NCBI GenBank assembly: GCA_029204225.1
Contig: CM055097.1
Coordinates: forward strand, 61,908,640-61,972,639
DNA length: 64,000 nucleotides
Source: Diphasiastrum complanatum
Taxonomy: Eukaryota > Streptophyta > Lycopodiopsida > Lycopodiales > Lycopodiaceae
Direction: 5' to 3'
Part shown: one piece after another, positions 11,729 through 21,075 of the stretch
How positions within the stretch are numbered: the stretch's first letter is position 1
Layout: each line of letters opens with the position of its first letter
Position numbers and translations under genes: made by a program
Notes under the pieces: model-generated
Seen by the model: only the letters and a program-made list of their open reading frames with translations
Databases searched by the model: none
What the model was told of the DNA's origin: nothing

Positions 11729-12172
11729 TTATTGTCTTTTGCAAACATTTGGGTAGAGGACGGGTGAAACTATACTTGATGAACAATATTCCTCCCCAAA
11801 CTTGATAGATCTAGTGGCACAGACCATTACATAAGTGCTCTTTACATTCCTAGTAAAATATTCTTCTTTTTCATTGGTGCGTTCTTCAAAATTACAATTC
11901 GTCAATAGAAGGTGGCCAATGGAACTATTTATATATGCAACAATGTTTCCATGCACATCTGGACGTCCATCAATGTATGTACGATTTGCCCTTGAGACGT
12001 TGTCTCCTTGCACGCGTTGCTCCTCTAAAGAACAAGCATTTGAATTCAAGCCATATACTTGCATCCTCCATTGGTGACAACACAAAGCATGCCAATCATG
12101 CCAATTGTATTGAGGTCCTGCATATGGCATCAATTTCACAACATTATTTAAAGGGACCTCAAAATTACTCAA
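11729..12172 (-). pseudogene. SET-domain-like reading frame inside the CACTA-like element
   Basis: The frame (147 residues from its first Met) reads VPLNNVVKLMPYAGPQYNWH, then TYIDGRP, then GNIVAYINSS with an Asn-Cys a dozen residues on (LTNCNFEE), then VMVCATRSIKFGEEY. GNxAxxINxS, NC and AxRxIxxGEE are, in this order, the SET motifs that form the cofactor and lysine channel of protein lysine methyltransferases. The tyrosine usually found after GEE (as in D-Y) is not seen; the next residues are CSSS. A relic in the same frame lies upstream at 12469-12284. SET proteins normally modify histones; whether this one could is unknown. It may be a captured host exon or cargo of this transposon family. 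The assignment is from motif order only. Confidence 0.5.
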
Positions 12173-12283
12173 TGCAAAGGAAAGTGTTCACTAGGCATGA
12201 TCATGTACATTCGACCTCAATACGTAAATGGTGTTCCATTTAATGGTAATGGTGATTGAAGTGGCCAACACAAATATCTACTT

Positions 12284-12469
12284 CTAATAAAAGTTTTTAC
12301 TAATGATATGTTGCAAGCTAGGTGGAAGAGGAAAGTCAGACAAAGAACCTAGAATGTCTTTTGACACATCAACAGTGCGTAGTAATTTGCAATTATCTTT
12401 CAAACTAGTCATAATACGTCCAAGATGTGTTCTCTTTTTTAAAGGGGTGGTCAAGTTTGTGGAGTCCAC
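12284..12469 (-). pseudogene. Upstream relic in frame with the SET-like ORF
   Basis: A 61-codon minus-strand frame (TTPLKKRTHLGRIMTSLKD, then VSKDILGSLSDFPLPPSLQ) in the same frame as the SET-like ORF, separated from it by about 110 bases with several stops. It may be the N-terminal part of the same captured protein, or an exon. No known domain. Confidence 0.3.
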
Positions 12470-12577
12470 GTGGAGTATCGTGGAGAAGATTAACTACATC
12501 TAATCATTCTATTTGGATTTTTTCTTTTAGAAGCAAGTGAGAGATTAACTTAAACTATGATTTTTTGTTGAATGTAG

Positions 12578-12946
12578 CTTAGTGATTTTGAAAGACACAT
12601 GACTGCCACAGAGTACAAGCAAGGTTACGATCATAGATATGCCAGGCTTAAGGCTTTTATGGAATCCCATAGATTGTTTTCAATAGTAAACTCTTAACCT
12701 TTATTGTTTTGTGATTGTTTACTTGTGGTTTACAAGTAAGTTTAATCTCAATTTAATTGAATCTTTGATTCTATTTTGTAGAGAGGCTCTACAACTTCAA
12801 GTGTTCGTGATGTGGATGAAAATGTGGAAGAGAACGTGGAAGAGTACATGAATGAAAGTGAAGGGGGGTTTGAAGATGTAGACACCAACGTACACCTACA
12901 AGATGGAGGCGAGAGGGAAAAAGTGATGATGAGTAGAGGTTCTTAA
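12578..12946 (+). CDS. Divergent second ORF of the CACTA-like element (two terminal exons)
   Basis: Exon 12578-12685 follows a TTGAATGTAG acceptor and encodes LSDFERHMTATEYKQGYDHR and ARLKAFMESHRLFSI. A GT-AG intron (12686-12781) joins in phase to a last exon (12782-12946) of strongly acidic sequence (VDENVEENVEEYMNESEGG) with a TAA stop. It points away from the TNP2-like fragment, the same divergent layout as in the element at 55.7-58.8 kb. In CACTA elements a second protein often binds the subterminal repeats; this role is inferred. Upstream exons were not located. Confidence 0.45.
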
Positions 12947-12949
12947 ATT

Positions 12950-13630
12950 AAATGTAAGGCCTTGTAGAAGGCAATGTAGGAAGAGAGAATTTATTCTCAT
13001 CAAGTACTTGTTTTTAAATCAATCAATATAATGTTTTGGCATCACATCATTCTTGCAAAATTTTTGAATGCATATGTTTTTAATCCTTGAATGCAAATGT
13101 ATAGTCTATTGAATGCACATCTATTGATTGCAAATGTATTATTGCTATATTCAATGCAATGTATAGTCTATTTAATGCACATCTAGGCAATGCAAATGTA
13201 TCCATTAATGAATTCAATGCAATGTATCTATTTTAGCACATGATTTGCATGCTAGAATGCACAATAAAAAGTAATAAAAAGCACAATGGAAGGTAATGGA
13301 AATAGATAACACATTAAGTTATCAACTAAATATCAAATGAATCAAAATAAATGTGAATTTACCTTTACTATTGTATTTCCATTGTTTTGCAATCTTTGCT
13401 TTTCCTTTTGCATGCACTTGATCACAAAACACATACTATTAACATCCATCAATGAACTAAAAATCCTAAACACTATCAATCTTCTCACTCACATTCATCC
13501 TCATCTCATTCTCACTCCCATCTATACTCTCTTTTTTTTCTCTCTCACAACACAAAAATAAAAAGTCACCTTTATTTTCGGAGCGAACCACATTTTGGTT
13601 CGCGCCAAATGTTTTTTTTTTGGACAAAAA
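12950..13630. other. AT-rich interior of the CACTA-like element, no gene seen
   Basis: No recognisable coding sequence. The words AATGCAAATGTAT and AATGCACATCTA recur several times between 13070 and 13210, giving a loose short-period repeat. Confidence 0.5.
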
Positions 13631-13633
13631 ATT

Positions 13634-14033
13634 TTGCGTGGATAATCCACGCAAATTCCAGAAACCTTTCCGCGTGGATATAAAAAAAAAATTATCCACG
13701 CGGTATTTGCGTGGATAAAGCGAATTTTGCGTGGATAATCCACGCAGTATCCACACAAAAGTCGAGCCTTTTTTATTTTATTTTTACTATGGCGTGAATT
13801 ATCCACGCGAAATTTTCTATTTCCGGCTCCGGGTATCGGAGGTTTGCCCGGCTGCCGGTAGTCGGACTTGGCGTGGATAATCCACGCATTCTGAATTTCA
13901 CGACGTCCGGCCGATCTGCTGCCAGAAAAGACATTTGCGTGGAACATCCACACGTGGATAATCCACGCGCTCGTATCCACGCGTACATCCACGCCAATCC
14001 ACGACTATATCCACGCGAATTTCTTTTGCCCAC
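13634..14033. repeat. Right subterminal palindrome array of the CACTA-like element
   Basis: Exact GCGTGGATAATCCACGC units at 13636-13652, 13729-13745 and 13871-13887, with variants near 13671, 13695, 13711, 13792 and a dense cluster of ATCCACGCG half-units at 13936-14025. The array is longer and denser than the left one. Spurious frames crossing it show repeated RVDNPR or AWIIHA peptides. Confidence 0.88.
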
Positions 14034-14085
14034 GCGTCCTCCTTTGTATTGTGCGTGAATATTTGCTATATGTGTTCTTGTGTCG

Positions 14086-14365
14086 ACTTAAGGTACCCAA
14101 CGATGCTAGCAGCCCACTCAGGGACGACATCGACGTGAAACAGAAGGGTGTCAAGGACTTTATCATCTACCCCTCTACTCTCAAGAACATTTCGAATCCG
14201 TGAGAGGTGATCAGCCAGATAGTGTTGCTTACCCTTGCGAATGACTACTTTGAAGTCGAACTCTTGGAGAAGCAGCAACCACCTAGTGAAACTTCTAGTC
14301 GTGCATGGTCTATTTACCATATACAGTGGGGCTTGGTGATCTATGAAAAAAACAAAAGGACATTA
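14086..14365 (-). pseudogene. Ty3/Gypsy RNase H end, upstream half of the split copy
   Basis: The minus strand encodes FIDHQAPLYMVNRPC, FTRWLLLLQEFDFKVVIRKG and HYLADHLSRI, the conserved C-terminal part of Gypsy RNase H, then VDVVPEWAASIVGYLKS. Homology stops at 14085, the CACTA-like boundary, and resumes in frame at 9024. The 5' side is lost at about 14365, where the old LTR sequence begins. Confidence 0.88.
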
Positions 14366-14555
14366 GGAGAAATATGGGTTCAAAATGGGCCCTTTTGACT
14401 TTAGAGAGAGGTTGCGTGAGAGAGAATGAAAACTGGTATCATTTGGTTGCCATTTTTTAGGTTTCCGATAATGCCCGCATTCTAACTAGTGTAGTTAAAA
14501 CTAACTCTAACTTTAGACATTAATTAGTTAAGCGTGCTTGTAATAACGCAAGCCG

Positions 14556-14556
<1 letters not shown>

Positions 14557-14632
<76 letters not shown>

Positions 14633-14660
14633 CACACACACACACACACACACACACATA
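14557..14660. repeat. (CT)n followed by (CA)n microsatellite
   Basis: About 72 bases of CT followed by about 26 bases of CA, inside the old minus-strand LTR. The related LTR copy near 6.70 kb has only a short AG-rich stretch at the matching place, so this tract probably expanded here. Confidence 0.95.
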
Positions 14661-14667
14661 AAAAGTA

Positions 14668-14709
14668 TTAGTTTCATGTCCTATATATAGGATTCGACAT
14701 AATCCTAGA
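14668..14709. repeat. Left arm of a hairpin (foldback/MITE-like) element, interrupted by Copia
   Basis: GGATTCGACATAATCCTAGAC (from 14690) is the inverted counterpart of GTCTAGGATTATGCCGAATCC at 20399-20419, and the similarity continues outwards on both sides. The left arm is cut at 14714 by the Copia at 14715-20244. See the right part at 20250-20443. Confidence 0.75.
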
Positions 14710-14714
14710 CTTGG

Positions 14715-14979
14715 TGTCAACAATAAAAAATGCAACATCAAACATTCACCATAAGCAATCACCAAGTAAGGAGCTGGAAGACGAACACGCAATATCACTC
14801 TATCACACTAACTTCATACTGAATGTAGAATGTACATATAAACCTTGAACACCGATAAAGAGAGAAAACCTACGAATAGACTAATAGACTAGCCTATGCC
14901 TAATTACAGCTGGTAACAGCTATCAACATTAATGTACATCGTAAACAATAACAATGAAGTTTATTATTGATTTCTAACA
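14715..14979 (-). repeat. 3' LTR of the 14.7-20.2 kb Copia
   Basis: 265 bases, TGTCAACAAT at the left and CTAACA at the right on the plus strand, so TG...CA on both strands. The polypurine tract ATTGAGGGAGAG (minus strand, 14980-14991) adjoins it. About 19 substitutions from the other LTR. Confidence 0.96.
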
Positions 14980-15099
14980 CTCTCCCTCAATGATAAAATT
15001 ACATTCTTCTATTCCTAATAGAGTACGAAACCTCTCAAATTTATATCTACCTAATGACTTAGTAAAAATATCTATCATTTGTTCTTCAGATTACAGAAA

Positions 15100-16190
15100 A
15101 CAAGATCAATGGCTCCATCAAAAATTTTCTCTCAAATAAAATGATAGTGTATTTCGATGTGCTTGGTTCAAGCATGTAAAACTGGATTTTTGACAAGGTA
15201 AATGCAGCTTTGATTGTCGCAAGATATAGTAGTAGCATCCACCTGTGGCTGACCTAAATCCACAAGCAATCTTCGTAACCATACCGCTTTTTGTGTAGCA
15301 TTGCTGAGTGCTCAATATTCAGCTTCCGTTGATGACAAAGCTACTGTAGGTTGCCCTTTGCTGTTCCATGAAATTGCAGCTGTACCATAACTGAATGTAT
15401 GACCACTGGTAGATCTTCTGTCATCAATATTCCATGCTCAATCGGCATCTATATAACCTACCAACATTGGCGCTTCAGGCTAATCATAATTCAAACCAAA
15501 ATTCAATGTCCCTAGAATGTATATGAGAATACATTTAGCAGACTTCTAGTGTGCTTGACTAGGATCTTGCATAAATTGACTAACAACACCAACAGCATAA
15601 GAAATATCAGGTCATGTGTGTGTCAAATAAATCAAACTACCCACGAACTGTCTATCATCCACTTTCTCAGATTCATCATATGCAGTAAGCGTCATGTTGA
15701 CATCCATAGGTGTACTCAAGGGCTTACAATCCTGCATATTGAACTTATAAAGCAAATCTCGTGCATATTTGCTTTGTGTAAGAAAGACCATGTCTTTTTT
15801 TTGCCATACTTCAATGCCAAGACAATAGTGCATCAATCCTAGATCACTCATGTCAAAAGCATTGGAAAGATTTGATTTGATTTTATTAATTAGCCTCTCA
15901 TTACTTCCTGTAATAATCAAATCATCCACGTACAACACAATGAACACTATATCTGAATCTTGTCTTAGAATGTAAAGATTAGAATCATCATCACTCTTTA
16001 CCATTCTCCTTTGCTTGAAGTGCTCATCAATGCAAGAGTACCATGCTCGTGGTGCTTGCTTCAATCCATATATGGCTTTGTTGAGTTTACAAACCAAATG
16101 ATCTCTTCCTGGCTCAACAAACCCTTGAGGTTGCTCTAAATATACCTCTTCATCCAATACTCCATTAAGAAAAGCATATTTGACGTCCAT
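15100..16190 (-). pseudogene. Copia reverse transcriptase and RNase H (part of the 14.7-20.2 kb element)
   Basis: The RT reads MDVKYAFLNGVLDEEVYLEQ, then YGLKQAPRAWY, then the catalytic IVLYVDDLIITG, which is intact. It continues through the connection region to a TGA at 15612-15614 where family members have Arg. RNase H follows leftwards with stops at 15546-15548 (TAG) and 15438-15440 (TGA), each at a conserved Trp. An upstream break at 16203-16211 has two adjacent stops (Gln to TAG, Trp to TGA). The RT active site itself is undamaged. Confidence 0.92.
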
Positions 16191-16208
16191 TTGCTGAATT
16201 TTTCAACC

Positions 16209-17442
16209 CTAGAAAGCAGAAATTGCAATGATAGTACGAATAGTTACCATTTTGGCTACAGGTGCGAAGGTCTCCTCAAAACTTATACCTTCATGCTGCT
16301 CAAAACCTCTTACAACTAATTGTGTCTTGTACTTGTTGAATTGCCCATCTGCTCCATACTTCGTCTTGTAGATCCACTTACATGTGATAGGCGTCTTACC
16401 ATCAGGTAGCTCAACCAAGTCCCACATTTTGTTCTTCGATATAGTCTCCATTTTTGTTTCCATAGTTGCACGCCACTCCTTGTGTTCCTTTGTTTCGTTG
16501 AAAGTTTTAGGTTCTTGAGCCGTTAAGATGGATCCCATTAGGGCTAAATTCATCTCTAATCTTGCAGGAGGTTTTCGATTTCTACTTGATCTTCTAAGCT
16601 CTCCCTGCTCACTAGATTCAGGGAGTATCTCCCTTCTTTGCACCATCTGTGACTAATAAGTACCATTTAGGTACTCTCTTGGGAATTTCAGCATCAAGCT
16701 TGTCTTTGTCCAATAAATTTTCTATATCAAAATCCACTTCCTTCTTGACCTGCACTTTCGCTCCCTCATCAAAAGGTTCAGTGATTACTTCAAATTGTTC
16801 GCCTTGGCCCATCTCGTCAAACGTAGCATCCCTAAAAATTACAAGCCTCTGTGCATTTGTGTCATATATCCTATATGCCTTGGCCTTCTCATCATATCCA
16901 AGGAAAATACACTTGATAGCTTTTGCATCCAATTTTCTTTATTTCTCATCAGGAATATGAGCATAAGTATCACAACCAAATACTCTCAAATGAGAAATAT
17001 TAGGTTTCTTTCCAGTAACAGCTTCATGAGGTGTCTTACCTTCCACGGATTTTGTAGGACACCGATTCAGGATGTGCATAGTTGTGCTACAAGCGTCTGC
17101 CCAAAAGGTGTTTGGCAGACCCTTGCTTTTGAGCATCGCTCTGGCCATCTCAACAATAAATCTGTTCTTTCGTTCTACAACTCCATTTTGCTGTGGTGAA
17201 TAAAGTGTTGTAGTCTGCCTCTTGATCCCTTGATCCTTGCAAAAATCGATAAATTCTGTCGAAAAATACTCACCACCTCCATCAGATCTCAAAGTTTTGA
17301 TGCAACATCTTATTTGTTTTTCAACTAATTCCTTAAACTTAGCAAAAGCATCTGATTTCTTGCTTATGAAATGAATCCAAATGCATCTGCTATAATCATC
17401 AATGAAGGTGATAAAGTAATAGTAGCCACTAAGTGATCTACT
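16209..17442 (-). pseudogene. Copia integrase and RT N-terminus (part of the 14.7-20.2 kb element)
   Basis: Integrase core: RSDGGGEYFSTEF with the second catalytic Asp, NGVVERKNR with the Glu, then KTPHEAVTG. A TAA at 16939-16941 interrupts near HIPDEK; the C-terminal region continues (CIFLGYDEKAKAYRIYD). A one-base frameshift near 16620-16645 leads into the linker and RT start (WDLVELPDGKTPITCKWIYK, FEETFAPVAKMVTIR). The N-terminal side is separated from gag-protease by a TAG at 17443-17445. Confidence 0.92.
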
Positions 17443-19092
17443 CTACATAGGTCCACATAGATCATTGTGGACAAGATCTAGGATGCCACTGGCTCTCCTT
17501 GTTCCACTTTTGGGAAACCTCTCTCTGTGTTGTTTTCCCGAAATGCAACCTTCACAAATTTTTCTTTCAAAAGAAATATCAGACAATCCTATAACTAGAT
17601 TACCTCTTTTGAGAATCTGTAAACTTTGAGCACTAATATGACCGAATTGTTGATGCCAAAGATCACTTCGACTATCAACCGTGTTTACCATAGCTTGAGC
17701 AAAAGATCTCGCATTCAATTTGAAGAGTCGATTCTCGTTGACTCTAGCTCCTGTAGCAATCACTTTGTAGTGATTCTTGATGTCTTTGACAAGACATTTG
17801 CCGCTGTCAAACTCAACCTTGAGTTGTTGATCAGCCATCATCCCAACAAATAGTAGATTGTTAGCTAAGCCAGGTACATATTGCACATTGCTTATCCGCT
17901 TTATCTTCCCGCTGGCTAACTTCACTGATACCAGTCCAACTCCTTTAACAGATAGCAATTTGCCATCGGCTTGTCCAACTTCATCACCATTGTGAGTTTC
18001 CTTGAGTTCTGAAAACCACTCTTTCCTTGAAGTCATGTGCTTGGATACACCACTATCAATGTACCAGGTATCCTTGGTTTTATCACTTGTCATTAATGCT
18101 GTAATGAACAATTTTGAGCTCTCACCTATATCATCTTCATATTGATCATCATCATATTGATGTTGATCAGTATAATTGTTTTCATAATAATAATCATCAA
18201 ATTGATGTTGATCAGCATAATTTCCCACTTGCCCTTTGTCTTTTCTTTGTTCCATCCCCTTCTGTTTCTTGAAGCATTCACGCTCCCAATGGCCAGGTTT
18301 GTTGCAATACCTACAATTTCCAGGTTTATTTTGCTTGGAATAGCTGCGTCCTTGACCTCGGCCTTGATTTCGATTGTTTCGATTTGGGCCATCATTGGAT
18401 TGTTCTTGAAATTGTTGGAATGATCCACGACTTGAATTTCCACCTTTTGATTGGTGTCTTCCACGACCAAATCTACCACCACGTCCTCTGATTGCAAGAG
18501 CTTGATCAAATCCCTTCTTGTGATGACTCAAGTTCTCTTGACGTTGTTCTTCCTGCAAAAGCAATCCACCTAACTCTTCATAGATTGGAAGATTTTCCCG
18601 TGTGGCTATAGTTGTTACAAACATCTGATGTGACTCACTCAAACTATTCAATGTCAACTGCACAATCTCACGATCATGTACTCGCTCTCCAACTGCTGCT
18701 AATTGGTCATGAATCTCTTTGATCTTCAGTAGGTGATCGGCAACAGTTGCACCATCATCCATCCGCAATGTGTCTAGCTTCGTCTTCAGGAATAGCACTC
18801 GAGATGTGTTTGTGTCTCAAACAATGTCTTCAACGTATCCCATGCTTCTTTTGGTCCTTCTAAATCCGAAATGTAGGGAATAATTGCATCTCTAACTGAT
18901 AAGTTGATGACATTCTGTGCTTTCTGTTTTCTCCTATCAAATGCTCGTTGATCTTCTTCAATCACCTGTCACGATCTCCCATAGCTCATTTTTCATCAAA
19001 ATGTTCTTCAGTATGAATTTCCAAACTGCATAGTTGCCGGCTCCTTCCAATTTGCTTGACTCATTGAGGACACTCTCGCTTAGAGTTGCCAT
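17443..19092 (-). pseudogene. Copia gag, protease and integrase N-terminus (part of the 14.7-20.2 kb element)
   Basis: Gag starts at ATG 19092-19090 (MATLSESVLNES, NYAVWKFILKNILM). Two frameshifts before 18798 interrupt it, after which a 451-codon frame continues. It carries a Gly-Arg-rich nucleic-acid-binding stretch, an intact zinc knuckle CRYCNKPGHWEREC near 18.29 kb, a protease WYIDSGVSKHM near 18.06 kb (active-site Asp-Ser-Gly present), the pre-integrase LWHQQFGHIS, and the zinc-binding CEGCISGKQHRE. Just after the first integrase Asp (HNDLCGPM) the frame stops with TAG where Gln is expected. Confidence 0.93.
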
Positions 19093-19209
19093 TACTGGAT
19101 AGACACGTCCGGATCACAAAAAATGGCTCAGTCTGAACACACAACTTAGTCTCCAAATTTTATCACGCCACAGAATTGTATAATATTTTTTTTTTCCAAT
19201 TATACACAT

Positions 19210-19441
19210 GATATCGGAATGGAGCGCAGAAGTACGACTGCTCGGGATCCTCTTTAACTTGTGCGCGTGGATCCGATATTGGAGCATGCGATATCGGAAC
19301 GTGGATGTACAACTGCTAAGAATTCTCTTTAGCTTGTGCGCTTGGATTCGATATCGGTACGGACATGCGATATCGGACTGGGGCGCAGATGTACGGCTGC
19401 TCGGGTTTCTCTTCAGCTAGCGCGCTTGGATCCAATATTGG
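19210..19441. repeat. Three tandem copies of an 80-bp unit in the Copia leader
   Basis: Units start at GATATCGGA 19210, 19290 and 19368 (period 78-80), each with a GTACGACTGCT-like core and a TGTGCGCTTGGAT-like tail. They lie between the primer site and the gag ATG, are GC-richer than their surroundings, and contain half-palindromes CGATATCG/GATATCGG. A plus-strand frame across them (IRYWSMRY-type repeats) is a by-product. Confidence 0.9.
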
Positions 19442-19967
19442 TACAAATAAAAAAGAGAGAATATAAAAACTTTCAGAGGGAATATTCCAAATTCCCTACT
19501 TCGGCACAGCGGCTACGCCGCATCTTCTTTGCTTAGATTTCGAAACGACAAACAAACATATATTAGTAATGTGAAAGGTATGAAGCCTCAAGGCTCTAAA
19601 TGGCAGTATTAGACACTATCAGGTGTGATTTGCAGTACCCCAAACAAACAAATGAGAGATTTCTTGGCACAACTCTCTGACAAATGATACTTTTCACAAA
19701 GACTAAAAAAAACTATTGTAAAACTTTTTCCACTCGACAGATTTTCAATCTTTCTGATGGTACCCTGGCCTTTCCGATGCCTTCGGGACTGTGTCTTCGT
19801 TTCCCACTAATAATTGTGAGCTCCAAAACCTGCAAAATACATCAAGAAGAATTTCTTCCAGCTGTTTTTGTCTCTCCAAGCTTTCACCTCCTGTGAAGGA
19901 CTTTCTCACTTTGTTGCGGAGCCTGTGACAAGCTGTATCCACTGATCAGGCACGCAGGACTATCGTA

Positions 19968-19979
19968 GCTCTGATACCA
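19968..19979 (-). promoter_or_regulatory. Copia primer-binding site (initiator tRNA-Met)
   Basis: GCTCTGATACCA on the plus strand, so TGGTATCAGAGC on the element strand, immediately inside the 5' LTR. This is the usual Copia reverse-transcription priming site. Confidence 0.95.
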
Positions 19980-20244
19980 TGTCAACAATCAGAAATGTAA
20001 CATCAAATATTCACCAAAAGCAATCACCAAGTAAGGAGCCGGAAGACGAACACGCAATATCACTCTATCACACTAACTTCATACTGAATATAAAATGTAC
20101 ATATAGACCATGAACACTGATAGAGAGAGAAAACCTATGAATAGACTAATAGACTAGCCTACGGCTAATTACAGCTGGTAACAGCTGTCAACATTAATGC
20201 ACATCGTAAACAGTAACAATGAAGTTTATCATTGATTTCTAACA
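19980..20244 (-). repeat. 5' LTR of the 14.7-20.2 kb Copia
   Basis: 265 bases beginning TGTCAACAATC on the plus strand and ending CTAACA, followed by the CTTGG duplication. It would hold the element's promoter; no clear TATA box stands out. Confidence 0.96.
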
Positions 20245-20249
20245 CTTGG

Positions 20250-20443
20250 ATATCTTGTACTCTAGTGTACGAGATTATTAATTACGCCACATCATTCTAG
20301 CTAGTGTACAAGATTATTAATCATGCCAAGTCATTTTGAACTAGTCCAGAATAATGTGGCATAATTAATAATCTCTTACATTAGAGTACCTGATATCTGT
20401 CTAGGATTATGCCGAATCCATATACAAGACATGGACGTAACAA
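20250..20443. mobile_element. Hairpin (foldback/MITE-like) element, right part
   Basis: GATATCTTGTACTCTAGTGT, continuing through GAGATTATTAATTACGCCAC, has its near-perfect inverse between 20345 and 20397 (TGTGGCATAATTAATAATCTC, then GAGTACCTGATATC). The outer arm at 20399-20443 pairs with 14668-14709 beyond the Copia. Before the Copia inserted this was one continuous inverted repeat of about 240 bases. There is no coding capacity and no obvious target duplication, so the superfamily is unknown. Confidence 0.72.
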
Positions 20444-20894
20444 CAAGATTCAATCCCAACAATTAGCAAATCCAAAATAACATAAGATCCAAATAAAACA
20501 TGAAAGATGGAGGAAGAAGAAGAAGAGAAAGGACATCCAACTTACAAATCAACATAGGTTCAACCTGTTTGATTAGAAATGAATGTGAAAATGGATTACA
20601 AAGTCCCACTATTTATAGTGGATTTTAGGACCTTGACCTGAAATCTTGGCCAGTTTCTACTCCCTTATTATTTGAAAATTAAAATTTTGGGAGATCTCTT
20701 TTTTATTTACTAACTTGACTATTAGGCCTTGCGACATTTAATTTTCACAAAAAGACTGAAAGTTTTTTTATTGACTTTTAACTAATCAAATAACTATGTG
20801 ATCATTGGGTTGGACTTACATATGCAGGGTGCCAAATCCCTCTCACTTGTTAACTAGGTTTAGAATTGTCTTGAGATTCGCAAACCCTTTAACA
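20444..20894 (-). mobile_element. Old Copia-family LTR, split by the hairpin element
   Basis: The reverse complement of this segment aligns by eye with 6177-6680, the 3' LTR of the plus-strand Copia, in the same order of words. It starts TGTTAAAGGGTTTGCGAATC on the minus strand at 20894. Its other part probably continues beyond the hairpin and Copia at about 14390-14660, where AATGTCTAAAGTTAGAGTTAG resembles the 6.77-kb region. No polypurine tract adjoins 20894. Confidence 0.65.
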
Positions 20895-21075
20895 TTTGAA
20901 AATAATCATCAAGTGATTTTCATATGCGAACTTTTATATATATTTATACTATGACAACTTTCCAAATGTGGCCCACAAATCTAACATGCATTGTAGGCTA
21001 ATGTAGTAAAACTTACAAAATTCATTAAACAAATGTTTCTAATATATATTCAAACCCCAATAAGTATGCATTCAT

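Larger units (their letters stand above)
9028..14082. mobile_element. CACTA-like (En/Spm superfamily) DNA transposon inserted in Gypsy
   Basis: Left terminus CACAACTAGAAAAC at 9028; right terminus, read inwards on the minus strand, CACAAGAACACATA from 14082. Flanking triplets TCA (9025-9027) and TCG (14083-14085) fit a 3-bp target duplication with one mismatch. Removing the element and one triplet restores the Gypsy reading frame across the site, which supports these ends. Both ends carry arrays of a GCGTGGATAATCCACGC palindrome, like the subterminal transposase sites of CACTA elements. The interior holds a TNP2-like fragment, a SET-like frame and a divergent second ORF. The ends read CACAA rather than the classic CACTA, and the transposase is broken, so the copy is non-autonomous. 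Confidence 0.72.
14715..20244 (-). mobile_element. Nearly complete Copia retrotransposon, minus strand, with target duplication
   Basis: 5530 bases bounded by two 265-bp LTRs and flanked by a perfect 5-bp duplication CTTGG (14710-14714 and 20245-20249). It has a primer site for initiator tRNA-Met next to the right (5') LTR, a polypurine tract next to the left (3') LTR, and gag, protease, integrase, RT and RNase H in Copia order. The LTRs differ at about 19 of 265 positions counted by eye (about 93% identity), so it is fairly old. Several stops and frameshifts make it non-autonomous now. It landed inside the left arm of a hairpin element. Confidence 0.96.

Noticed and set aside
19208-19536. 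Plus-strand frame with three similar peptide repeats
   Set aside because: It runs through the 80-bp leader repeats of a minus-strand Copia and has no known domain.
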